NCBI GenBank assembly: GCA_026770025.1
Contig: JAMXDE010000004.1
Location: forward strand, 558,001 to 622,000
Length of the DNA: 64,000 bases
Direction of reading: 5' to 3'
Source of the DNA: Craspedostauros australis
Taxonomy: Eukaryota; Bacillariophyta; Bacillariophyceae; Mastogloiales; Achnanthaceae
Made by a program: the position numbers and the translations under genes. The notes below the pieces were generated by a model that saw only the letters and a program-made list of their open reading frames with translations, did not search any database and was not told the origin of the DNA. Of this stretch, positions 48,501 through 58,300 are shown piece after piece (positions within the stretch are counted from its first letter, which is position 1; every line of letters begins with the position of its first letter).

Positions 48501-49648
48501 TACGACGGTGGTTCAGAGTGGTGCGTTGTGACGTTGTACTCGTACACATGAGCTGGAAGGAATGGGCGGTTCACATACGCACTGGTACTCCATGCAAGTA
48601 TGCAAGTGTCGATGCCGCGCCGAGGCCGTGGAGGAACATCGCACACATGAAACAGACAATCCCATTGCTATCACTCACCATCCAGATAGAGCACGAGAGG
48701 ACGGCCGTCCGTGCAGATGGCCTTCAGAACGACCTTGAAGCTGTACACCAGCTGAACCCACTCATTCGTTTTGGATCCCGCATGGGAGAACGTGCCTGTG
48801 TTCATCATGCTCCCCGAAGCTATCGAGCCCGAAGAAACCGACGCCTGGTCTTCGCGAAGCAACTCGTTTGCGTTGCCGCGCACAACACCATGTGAGCTAA
48901 CGATCCCGGCCACGCTTCCACAGTTGTCGACAGGGTTAGTTTCGTTCTCTGTCAATAAAGATGTGAGTCCCGGAATTGCTCGACACACAAACATGCGGCG
49001 TGTGGCATCCATCCTCTGATTGAGTCCCATCCTGATCCGGTCGCATTCTTCGGTGTCGCCAGATGCAACAAGGCTCCGAAAGAAATGTGACAGCGCATCC
49101 ACAATAGCCGAAAGATTGCCACCTGCATTGAATTGGTCGTACTTTCCCTTTCCGTAGTGACATGGATGCGAGTCAGTTCGTCGCTTGTTTGATGGTGCGG
49201 GTGCTTCATTCTGTACAGAGTGAGCAATTGCGGATGTTGCAGTTTGAGATGGTGGAGACGATGGGGGCGGCGATGGTGACTTGGTTGCGCCATCATTCAA
49301 TCTATGCAAGAAACGGTCCACCAATGCTGATTTGCCCGTCCCAGAATAGCCGTGGATGAGGACGATCTGTGCATCCTTGTTGCTATCGGCACTGCTGCTG
49401 TCATCACGAGTGTGCTTCGTCAGTGGTTTGCGACATATGCGGCCGTAGATCGAGTTCAATCGTTCCAGCTCATCTTCGCGTCCCACGAAGGTGTTGAACT
49501 GGAATTGATCCCACTGTTCGTCATCGTCATCGTTGCCATCGTCGTCGTAGATACTGTGCTTGGGATCATCGGGAGTGTCTGTCCCTGGATGTGATGAAGC
49601 GTACGTTTGATCATCCGTCTGCTCACAGGGAGTTGTTTTGTCTGCCAT
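45549..49648 (-). CDS. AAA/Orc1-type ATPase with TPR-like repeats, two exons
   Basis: Exon 1 is 49648-48679 and exon 2 is 48448-45549, giving 1289 residues. The start is the ATG at 49646-49648 and the stop is TAA at 45549. The N-terminus is acidic (DDDGNDDDDEQWDQ), then FVGREDELERLNSIYG and the Walker A motif HGYSGTGKSALVDRFL (~98-112). Exon 1 ends in LVLYLD. Splicing joins it to exon 2 to give LYLDDLQWVDERSLKL, a textbook Walker B followed by the WVD of MalT/AfsR-like and Orc1-like ATPases. IRNLLIIGSYRSNEV follows. From ~640 come helical TPR-like repeats (AMKYLNRALTNLE, MERYEEACNLHLRSLKLLG). Proteins of this layout are STAND-type signalling ATPases or the front part of hybrid sensor kinases. 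No kinase domain is present here. Function is inferred. Confidence 0.85.
48449..48678 (-). other. Spliceosomal intron of the AAA ATPase gene
   Basis: A 230-bp intron. The 5' site on the minus strand is GGATG|GTGAGTGA and the 3' site is CGATCAG|ACCTTC. Removing it restores the phase and completes the Walker B Asp codon (G from exon 1, AC from exon 2). This is the only convincing intron I found in the window. Confidence 0.85.
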
Positions 49649-50348
49649 GGTGTTTGATGCCTTCGTCGATCGATGGTTTCGAATGGTGCGAAGTATTGCG
49701 GGGTCCGATGTTGCGAGACCCGTCGGGCTATACCGACACTGTCTTGAAAGAGTGGCTGCTGATCACGATGGCAGCGCTGATGAAGAGAGACAGAGAGATG
49801 GTATTATATCTCCCCACTTGTGATGGACGATCAAGTGTTTTGGGTTCGATGTTGGTGCAGTCGCCAAGTTGTTTATTATAAAAGTATCACCAGTCAGTGC
49901 AAAAGTCAACGAGCAGCTGCAGGAAGACCAACACAGCAGATTCGGTGTTGGTGTTGGCACGTGGATGTGTTTGTGTATTATGAATGAAGTGGCAATGCTC
50001 TCTCTGTCTCTCTCTGCCTCTCTGCTTCTCTGAAGCGAGGACGCAGGCACGTTCAGCTCCAAGGATCGAGAGCGGAGGAATGCGATGTGAGTGCTGGTGC
50101 TCTCCTTCATGACAACAGACTGTTGGCAGGGACACTCGCAAGCGCTGTCTCGTTTCCGGTCGCGGCGTTTGAGACATCGCGGTAGCACCGCACAGGATTG
50201 GACGCTGTTGTGCCGACAGCTCGAAATGGCTCCAGATGGACAGTGAAGGAGATGAGAGAGAAACACTTGGAAACGGTAATGAATGTCGCAGTGTTCTTCG
50301 TTGGTGCCCTTGACAGAGAATGGACGATGAATGGACACAAGCGAAGTT
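49649..50348. other. Promoter-side flank of the AAA ATPase gene
   Basis: About 700 bases without a supported gene, ending at the left terminal repeat of the decayed Harbinger element. A CTCTCTGTCTCTCTCTG run lies at 49998-50030. Confidence 0.45.
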
Positions 50349-50770
50349 CAGGAACACCCAACATTTTGTCCGATTTTCACTTTTCTAGCTCGTGACTTAC
50401 TTTAACGGGACTTAATACACTGCGTTGAGACAGAAAAGTGAATCAGCCGAAATCCCAAAAAGCATAATTAGGGTTACGCTATTTTACTTCAATTGTGGTT
50501 CGTTCACACCCATCAAGAGAGACCGGACAAAACCGGAGAAACTAGGTCAGACCGGACAGACCGGACAAAATGACCGGACAAAACGGACAGACCGGACAAA
50601 ACGACCGGACAGACCGGACAGTCCGGACAAAACGACCGGACAAACCGGACAGACCGGACAAAACGACCGGACAAACCGGACAAAATGACCGGACAGACCG
50701 GACAAAACGGCCGGACAGAATGGATAGACCGGACAAAATTAACGAACTTAACGGACGCTGCTAACGGACA
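50349..50770 (+). repeat. Left terminal inverted repeat
   Basis: Starts CAGGAACACCC, includes TTAATACACTGCGTTGAGAC and TAGGGTTACGCTATT, then about 20 copies of an ACCGGACA(AAACG) motif, and ends near AACGGAC repeats. It is the inverted match of 53529-53939. Confidence 0.85.
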
Positions 50771-51039
50771 GTGGCCCAAACCAGCACTGAAGGCCGGCGC
50801 GGTGACGTGCGATGGATCAAATGGGAGAAACATTGCGAGTGTCTGGGTTGAGTGTGGAGGACTACCTCCGGCAAGTATTTTCGGTTGATGCGATTAGTAT
50901 GTGGAAAGTAGACAGCAAAAGCTGTGAAGAGTGATGCTGGTTCTTACTGTTTCATACTCCATTCTGAGACACTCTGCTCAAGTTCAATATGCTCTGCTCA
51001 ATTAAGGGTTGCTGTGCTTGGTTTCAAGATAGAAAATAA

Positions 51040-51531
51040 GCTTGATTTGTCACACTTCCTGGTAGATGTGTTCTTTGAATTTGCGTTTTCCAAATTGCAC
51101 ATATATACTGGTCAGGTTTGCTGCAACTCTGATGGTGTCACCTCCATTTGTTCAGCTTCTTGGGTGTCTTGTTGGAGGAGCATACTTGCAGTGGACATGT
51201 TGAGCACCAAGCCTCCACAAGAATTCATTGCTTCTCTTGGGTGTATGCATCTATCATGTTCCAATGAGGCCAATTCCACCATGGGGTGCAACTCTTTCTT
51301 GCCCAACTGTTTCCAATGATCGCAAAGGTGAGCTTCAAACTGGCTGAGCACAACATCAACAAATTCAGCCATGTGGAAGCAGCATGTGTCCCACACTTCT
51401 GCAGCAGATAACTCTTCTTCAGTCATTGGCAAGACACCATCTAGCAAGTCCTGTAGAATGATGAATTTTGCTTTGCTAGCCTTTCACTTGATACAACCCT
51501 CTCTTCTTGACATTGTGGGGATGTTTGGAGT
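51040..51531 (-). pseudogene. Relic of the transposase partner protein
   Basis: From about 51531 the translation reads MSRREGCIK, stop, KASKAKFIILQDLLDGVLPM, EELSAAEVWDTCCF, MVELASLEHDRCIHPRE and MEVTPSELQQT, then after a frame change FKEHIYQEV. These match, in order, ASAMIKNDFDIGGIF, SVDEAWVHYCAL, AIELRALERDRKLHPQQ, HMTPAELKASR and FKQHLYQQV of the intact gene at 36873-37403. At least two stops and one frame change make it a pseudogene. Confidence 0.7.
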
Positions 51532-52549
51532 ATGCTGTGGTGTTTGTGCTATGTCTTGACCACTCCTTTCTTGTTGATTCTGTGGAACAATGATGATTTC
51601 ACTCAGGATTTGGCTTCTGTGCGATTCTTTGAGCTTGGCATGATGCCTGGCTGTCTGAGTTCCTGAGAGATAAAACAAGAGAGCTTGCCCCAAACATTCG
51701 AGAAGAACGAACTGTTGCGAAAATGCAAGCTTGTCCATCCACGGATGCAGGAGCAGCAAGAAGCATTCTCTGATTGGACTGCTTGATGTGTTGTGCCAAG
51801 AATAGACAAAGAACAGACCAAGTTGCCAAGTACCTGCAGCAAACATAGAACACAATGACAAGACAGTGATACAACCAAAGTGAGGACAACAGAATGCAGA
51901 GAGAGAAAGCTCACAAATCAAGCTTCATTCGTTCTTGCCCTTTCTTGTCATGATGACAGTGCCTGCCTCAAGGTAAGCAGCCACAGGAACAGCATCATCA
52001 ATGTCTTGGACTTCTCTCACTATGGTGATCCACAACCATGATCCATCTATCCCACTTGTGCTGCAAAATTCCACAGCACTTTGGCTATGACAGGACTTGC
52101 ACTCCACATACTCTGATGTCTTCCTTGCATTGGATGACAATGATTGGAGTCCCATGGAAAATGCCCTCGAGAATGAATATTTCTGACACAGACTTTCTAT
52201 GTTGAAACTTCTTTTCTCTTGACTCAATGCTTGCACATTGCAACAGCATCAATCTCACAACCAAGAGCACAGCAATGATGTTGACAAATCCTCAAGTAGG
52301 GAAGATCAACCATAATGCACCAAACATATTGGCAATTTCACACCTAATGGAGAGAATACCAATGACAACAAAGCCAGCAGCATTGCCACCACATCACATC
52401 AACAGAAGCCATACATACCCTCTGTACAAATGCTCATCGCTTAACCATTGGGTGTCCTGGAACAAGGTTTTATTGCTGAACTGGTCGTTGCCCTTTGTTT
52501 CTTGACATGACAATGGATCAAAGAAATCCCATGTTCTGATCTCACTATG
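51532..52549. other. Interior of the decayed element, no gene assigned
   Basis: About 1 kb between the two relics. A minus-strand frame at 51925-52236 contains VECKSCHSQSAVEFC and DGSWLWITIV, which could be a coding relic, but I see no relative of it in the intact gene cluster. Nothing else is supported. Confidence 0.4.
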
Positions 52550-53345
52550 CATCTTGGCCGGAAACTATTTCAGGTATTTGGGATGACGTGCACACAACCA
52601 CTACTTCCACAGCAAAAATATCACAATATGACAACACTGGAAGAGGCTTCTGAATGTTCCTTGCAGTTCTATGCTTTCTATGGACCTATCCAAAGAATGC
52701 CAACATCCTTGCTGCAGCATATGGGATATGTTGATAGTATGCAATATGGAATCATCTATGGTGCTGGATCAAAATGATTGCAGCAATGAAAGCTGGCATG
52801 ATTGTTTGGCCAAGCTCATTGAATGATCCAGAGGGAACAGCTTTCATTGCCACAGTTGACAGCACAGATTTTCATGCATGGGAGCAGAAACACTCAACAC
52901 TCAACACAGATCTGGCATGGGGCTCGAAGAAGTTCAACCATGGTGCTCTCAAATACAAGATTGCAATCACTGTGTACCACTTAAAGTGCGTTTGGATCCA
53001 CGGGCTCCATCAAGGAGGTAAACATGACTTGACTATTTGTTGTGAAGGATTGTTGCATCAGATCGCAGGCGGAAAAGTCATCATTGCTGATCGTGGGCAC
53101 AGGACGAGTCGTATGAAAAAGAATATGATGTGAACACCAAATGAGATCGATGGGCCAGAACTTGAAAACTTCAAGAGCAGAGCACGGTTGCATCATGAGA
53201 CCTTCAATGAGAGACTGGAGTTCTTCAGAATGCTGGAGATCACTTTTTGCATGGCACAGAAAAGCAGAAGCATGTGTTTGAAGCCAGTTGTGCCATTGTG
53301 CAATACCATCAGGATGATGGAGCAGAACTCTTCAAGATTTGATGT
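52550..53345 (+). pseudogene. Relic of a Harbinger-type transposase
   Basis: Frame-by-frame, the translation gives VLCFLWTYPKNANILAAAYG, then MIAAMKAGMIVWPSSLNDPE, FIATVDSTDFHAWEQKHSTL, KFNHGALKYKIAITVYHLKC, GGKHDLTICCEGLL and VIIADRGHRTS, then LHHETFNERLEFFRML and CAIVQYHQDDGAELF. Each block has its counterpart in the intact transposase at 32799-33707 (for example YYLWLYPKNSGII and RHESFNGRIKKFKIM). Internal stops and frame changes occur near 52640, 52775, 53130 and 53270. The first catalytic block reads DSTD instead of DGTD. Confidence 0.85.
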
Positions 53346-53528
53346 CATACCACAAAACATTAATAAGAACAACACACATAATGCAATAGAGCCGGACATT
53401 TGCATTGGCATGATGCCATACTTCAGTGCGAAGCTGGCTTGTTGTCTTGTTTCGCTGATCTGTTCTTGTGGTTTGGGTTGGCTTGCGTCACTCAGTGCGA
53501 AGTAGTTTTGTCTGTTTCTTCACGATCC

Positions 53529-53939
53529 AAATGTCCGTTATAATCGACCAAACGTCCGTTAAATAGTTCGATAAATTCTTGAGTTTTGTCCGGTTGATTC
53601 GTTTGTTTTGTCCGGTCTGTCCGGTCATTTTGTCCGGTTTGTCCGGTCTGTCCGGTCGTTTTGTCCGGTTTGTCCGGTCTGTCCGGTCGTTTTGTCCGGT
53701 CTGTCCGGTTTGTCCGGTCATTTTGTCCGGTCTGTCCGGTCTGACCTAGTTTCTCCGGTTTTGTCCGGTCTCTCTCGTGCCTGGACCAACGACAATTGAA
53801 GAGCAATAGCGTAACCCTATCTACGATTTTCAGGATTTCAGGCGATTCACTTTTCTGTCTCAACGCAGTGTATTAAGTCCCGGTAAATTAGGTCACGATC
53901 TAGAAACGTAAAAATCGGACAAAATGTTGGGTGTTCCTG
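53529..53939 (-). repeat. Right terminal inverted repeat
   Basis: Inverted match to 50349-50770, including the same long run of CCGGT/CCGGAC motifs (TTTGTCCGGTCTGTCCGG units on the plus strand) and the outer CAGGAACACCC end on the minus strand. Confidence 0.85.
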
Positions 53940-54402
53940 CATGGCTATTGCAAACAATAATGGTGGTTGGACATTGTGGCACATAACGTTTGTTCCGAGT
54001 GTTCGCAAATGTCGGTGACCAACGAGAACAAGACAGTATCCATAATGATTTTGGTCTGGTACTGGCCTACGTAGCTTGCGTCCGGACGCAAATTGGAGGT
54101 GCAGTTTGCGTCCCCACGCAAATTGGGCCAATTTGCGTCCGGACGCAATTGGCGACTCAAAGGACTAGCCCAAATACGCTTTACGAGAAGCCGTTTTTTT
54201 TTTCAAACCTTTTTTCGCTGGCCATCTCGACTCACGACATGACTCATGTCTTAGTTCTATAATAATCGCTGCAGTTGTGGTAATTGAACAAACAATAATC
54301 ATGATTCGTGCTCCACCCTCCTTGTTGTGTTACACCGTTGCCAGGATTTTGGTGTTGTTGTCAGGAGCGTGGTGAATGACATCGAAATCAAAAAGTAAAA
54401 GC
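53940..54402. other. Spacer with first palindrome cluster
   Basis: No gene. At 54040-54160 it holds copies of the palindrome TTGCGTCCGGACGCAA and the variant TTGCGTCCCCACGCAA, in the same orientation as the block at 62022-62140 and inverted relative to 54660-54785. This looks like one end of a small transposon whose other end is at 54785. Confidence 0.55.
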
Positions 54403-54785
54403 TCATTACCTCAGATCCCATGACGTCAGAAAAGCCAGACAGGCGCACGGAAAGGAACCCCTGAGACATGACCAATGACGCCGTGCTGCATCGCTAGGTT
54501 TTTTTTTTGAAATCGCCAAATAAATGTGTTACTCGAAGGAGTCAGAAAAAAAAACAACCCACTTTCGGGTTTCGGACCGAAATCGGTTTTTTTTTTCTGC
54601 AACACGGGACATCGTGGAGGAACATGGGACTCAAGTAGTACAAGTGGTATTTTCGGCGAGCTTGCATTTGCGTCCCCACGCAAATTGGCCCAATTTGCGT
54701 CCGGACGCAAACTGAGCGTTCAATTTGCGTCCGGACGCAAGCTACGTAGAGAATGCGTCCGGACGCAAGAAAAACGTCATTAGGG
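54403..54785 (-). repeat. Repeat arm with palindromes, inverted to 62022-62400
   Basis: About 380 bases that recur inverted at 62022-62400: ATCCCATGACGTC, GGAAAGGAACCCCTGAGACA, ACTCGAAGGAGTCAG, a poly-A/T tract, CCCACTTTCGGGTTTCGGAC, and then the cluster of TTGCGTCCGGACGCAA palindromes and an AACGTCATTA end. Identity is high. The two copies flank the retroelement relic. Confidence 0.85.
54663..54775. repeat. Cluster of 14-16 bp perfect palindromes
   Basis: Two exact TTGCGTCCGGACGCAA, one with only the 14-bp core TGCGTCCGGACGCA, and one CCCC variant, spaced at roughly 20-30 bases. Related clusters are at 54073-54155 and 62036-62140, giving about eight cores in the window. Spacing and location near element ends are typical of transposase or regulator binding sites. 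Confidence 0.8.
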
Positions 54786-54942
54786 AGATATCGCATGTAA
54801 TTTGATGAGTCCCAGGGTCCAAAATAACCTGATAGAGACATTTCTTTGGGGGGGTGGATGAGAATTTCGCTTCTTCAAATTACACGCCATGTCAAACGAA
54901 AGTTTCGTTTGACATGGCATGTAATTTGAAGAGTCCCGCCAA
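54783..54942. repeat. Half of a fold-back MITE with a 59-bp palindrome
   Basis: Carries ATATCGCATGTAATTTGATG, GAGTCCCAGGGTCCAAAATA and ACCTGATAGAGACATTT, then a near-perfect palindrome at 54873-54931 (arms CTTCAAATTAC, GCCATGTCAAACGAAA), then AGTCCCGCCAA. It is the same layout as the right half of the unit at 42903-43227. A short inverted match of its AGGGAGATATCGCATGTAA start lies at about 61265-61290. Confidence 0.6.
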
Positions 54943-55380
54943 ATACGAACTCCACGCGGAAGTAAACTGAATTGACAATTTTTTATCCAATCAGAAGCGT
55001 ACATGTTTCTTCGGTTCGCATCTTCATTGTTCTTGAATTGCCTTGTTTCTTTCCTAGACTAACGTTGATGTGAACGGTTCGAGTCAGCCATGTTGCAGCA
55101 TGCACGAAGCTGATCCTGGCCTCTGCGCAGGTCTTGTCCTCAGGCAACTACTTTCACACATGTCGAGACATGTTTTGGAGAAGTCGTAGTTGTTGTTTAC
55201 CACATAGATTATAGTCTTTAACTATGCGCCGTAGGCGCTTTGTGTCGCCTCGTTTTTCTGAATGAGTCATCTGGCAGGAACGGATGATGTTGGGGAAGCT
55301 GCTGTCCTTGTGGTGTATTCGATTGTGTGCATTTGATAGCGTGCATTAGATAGTGTAGGTGTAGTTAGAGCATGCATGTT
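54943..55380. other. Spacer before the retroelement relic
   Basis: No gene seen. The phase of the retroelement is open from about 55369, with one TAG at 55531, but no recognisable domain precedes 55550. Confidence 0.4.
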
Positions 55381-58300
55381 ACGCTAAGCGTCACTGGACG
55401 TCAACGGCAGGAGACAGGGCAGCGCCCACGCAGTCAGCTTCGGGGCTCCAGCTCGCAGGCTGGGAGATGCGGCGACACATCCACGCTTTTTGCGCTGGGG
55501 AACGGTAGCTGCGATGTGGGACATAGCATGTAGCAGAGTGAACAGCCTACAGTGTGGTCCCAGCAGGTGAGAGTACTGGCAGCGGCAGGTCGGGAAGAAG
55601 ACCCGCACGAGGCGTGGGGCAACGACATGGCCAATGAGATCAGGAAATGGCGAACTGAAGGCAACACTATTATACTGGGGGTCGACCTCAACGACGACGT
55701 CCTGGACAGTACCACTGCTCGCCTTCTGGAGGCCACAGGGCTGAAGAACGCGGTATGGAATAGAACAGGAGACCAGGCAAGGCAAGCTACCCAACAAAGA
55801 AACCGAAACAACGTGCCTATCGACGCGATATTCGCGTCGGAAGGAGTGCATCTGGAGAAGGCAGGCTACCTGGGGTTTGGCAAGGCCATACCATCCGACC
55901 ACAGAGCGGTATGGGTCGACGTTGGTTTCGAGCAAGTCCTAGGTGTGGCCGTGAAGCCCATCTGGACCTCTCAGCCCAGGCGGTTGGTCCTCAGTGACCT
56001 ACGTGTCACCCAGAAGTACAATGACGCACTGTTGGAAGAGTACAGAAAGCACAACATATGCGAACGGGTGCAAGATATATGGCGCCTGGCGAAATCTCAA
56101 GGATGGCGACTGACCCCTGCCCAACAACTCCAGTACGACAAGCTCTTGGTGCAGACCTATGAGATCAGAAGATACGCAGAGAAGAAGTGTCGCAAGCTGA
56201 GAATGGGTGCCGTGGCGTGGTCTCCCGACCTGCAACACGCGAGGAACGTGATCAAGTTCTGGTCCTTGGAAGTGAAGCACATGTCCGGTGTCAAAGTCAG
56301 TTCGTCCCTTCGACAACGCACCAAGAAGTCAGTGGGGCTGGACAGCGAGGCAACGCTGGAGCAAGCGAAACAGAAACAGTCTGAAGCATACGCAGCCTAT
56401 TACACACAGAAAAAACATCACACACAAGCGCAACAACACTACCTGGTGGAGATTGCGAGGCAACGCCACGATGCTCATGATCAAGAATACGAAACTGCGC
56501 TACATCTTCTGCTGAACTGTGAGAGACAAAGGGAGCAAGCAGGCCGCCTTCGAGCGATCTTCGGTCAGGACAAGTCAATGACCACCAAAGTCCTGTTCAC
56601 CAATGAAGATGGCAGGCTTCATGAATGCACCAAACAACATGAGATTGTCACTGCGTGTATCTGGGAGAACAAGCGAAGGTTCTCACAAGCAAACGGTACT
56701 CCCTGTATGACAGGTCGAGACAAAGGTGTCATGGATCGTATCTGGCCACCGGAACTCGCAGCCCAACAGGTGAACAAGGAGGGCACGTCTCCAGCCGAAC
56801 TTGACCCCATGATCCGGACCCTACTCGCAGCACTAGAGCCCATAGCACAGGACAAGACCAAACTCACAGTTGAGGATCACCAGAAAGCGTGGAAGCAAAA
56901 AACAGAGCTCACCAACTTGGAGCCAAGCAACCCACATTTTGGCCACTACAAGGCAGCAATGATGGTGGATAGCTTGGCTAGAACAGACATGCAGTTGCGT
57001 GATGTCCCATACCAGACGGGACACTCACCCCGACCATGGCAACGGATCACAGACGTTGAGATCCTGAAGAAGGCCCAAGTGTTCAATATCGAGAAAATGA
57101 GGACCATTCAACTCATGGACTCCCAGTTCAACCTGAACAATAAGAGATTGGGCAGGCAAATGATGAAGACTGCTGAGGAGGCAGGCTGGTTGTCCGGGTT
57201 TCAATTCAGCAGCAGGAAATGCAAATCTGCCATGAGTGCCGCCCTGAACAAGAGGCTGAGTGTTGATCTGGGTTTCCAACAGAAGGTGGCGATTGGGTTC
57301 TGCTCGAATGACGCCAAGTCGTGTTACGACAGGATCGTCCCCAACTTTGCGGCAGCTGCAATGATAGCGGCAGGCGCAAATGGGGCAGCCACGCGGAGCA
57401 TGTTCAAGACCCTTCGAGACGCCGACCACCGCATCAGCACAGCGTACGGGGTGTCAGATAGGTCATACCGTCGAGGCGCAGACTGTGAAATGCATGGCAT
57501 TGGACAAGGCAACGGAGCGGGCCCTGCGATTTGGGCCGTCATCAGCTCCGTAATGTTCAATGCTATGCTCAAGTTGGGCCATGCATCCCAAGTGACGACG
57601 CCCAACGGAGAGGTCATTGAGATCCTTGGCTTGGCATTTGTTGACGACATGGATCTGGTCCGACTGGAGGTCACAGGCAGCGAAGGAGCCGATACGGAGG
57701 CATTCAAGAGTATGGTCCACAACTGGAGCTGGCTGTTGAGAGTGACAGGCGGGGCGTTGGTTCCTGCTAAGTCAGTTTGGTGGGCCATCCAGCCCGAGTT
57801 CGTCAAAGGCGAGTGGGGCTGGAAGGACGTCGACACTCGCACCGCCATCCAAATCGAGGACGGAAACGGTGTCAGGTCAGAGATACCCTACAAGACGATG
57901 GACCAACCCCTGTTCACACTGGGAGTGTTCATTGACTTCGACGGCGACCAGACAGAGCAGATGCAGAGGATGAGAGCGAAGGCCAAGGATTTCGGAGGAA
58001 GAATGCAGGCAGCACAGATATCACCGGAAGACGCTAAGTCGGCGCTATCGCTGAGGTTCCTGAAGACGATCGAGTATGCCCTGCCGATGACGCAGCTTTC
58101 CAGACAACAATGGCAACTAGTCATGGCTCCGGCGCTGCTGGCGTCACTTCCAAAAATGGGAGTGTCCAGGAACTTCCCACGGGCCCTTGTGTACGGCACA
58201 ACCTCGCTTGGCGGGTTGGGAATCATTAACCCGGCCAACGCCTAGCTGATTTCACAAATACAGCTTGCGTTTGATGAGGTGCATCAAGGAACCCAGACAG

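Larger units (their letters stand above)
50349..53939. mobile_element. Decayed Harbinger-type element with long terminal inverted repeats
   Basis: A 3.6-kb unit bounded by inverted repeats of about 420 bp that begin CAGGAACACCCAACATTTTGT on both sides. It contains relics of the partner gene (51040-51531, minus) and of the transposase (52550-53345, plus), divergently arranged as in the intact pair at 32.8-37.4 kb. No clear target-site duplication was seen at the ends I chose. Both genes carry stops and frameshifts, so it cannot move on its own products. Confidence 0.75.

Noticed and set aside
50513..50735. CRISPR-like array
   Set aside because: The short CCGGACA units have no unique spacers of constant length, lie in transposon ends and the DNA is eukaryotic.
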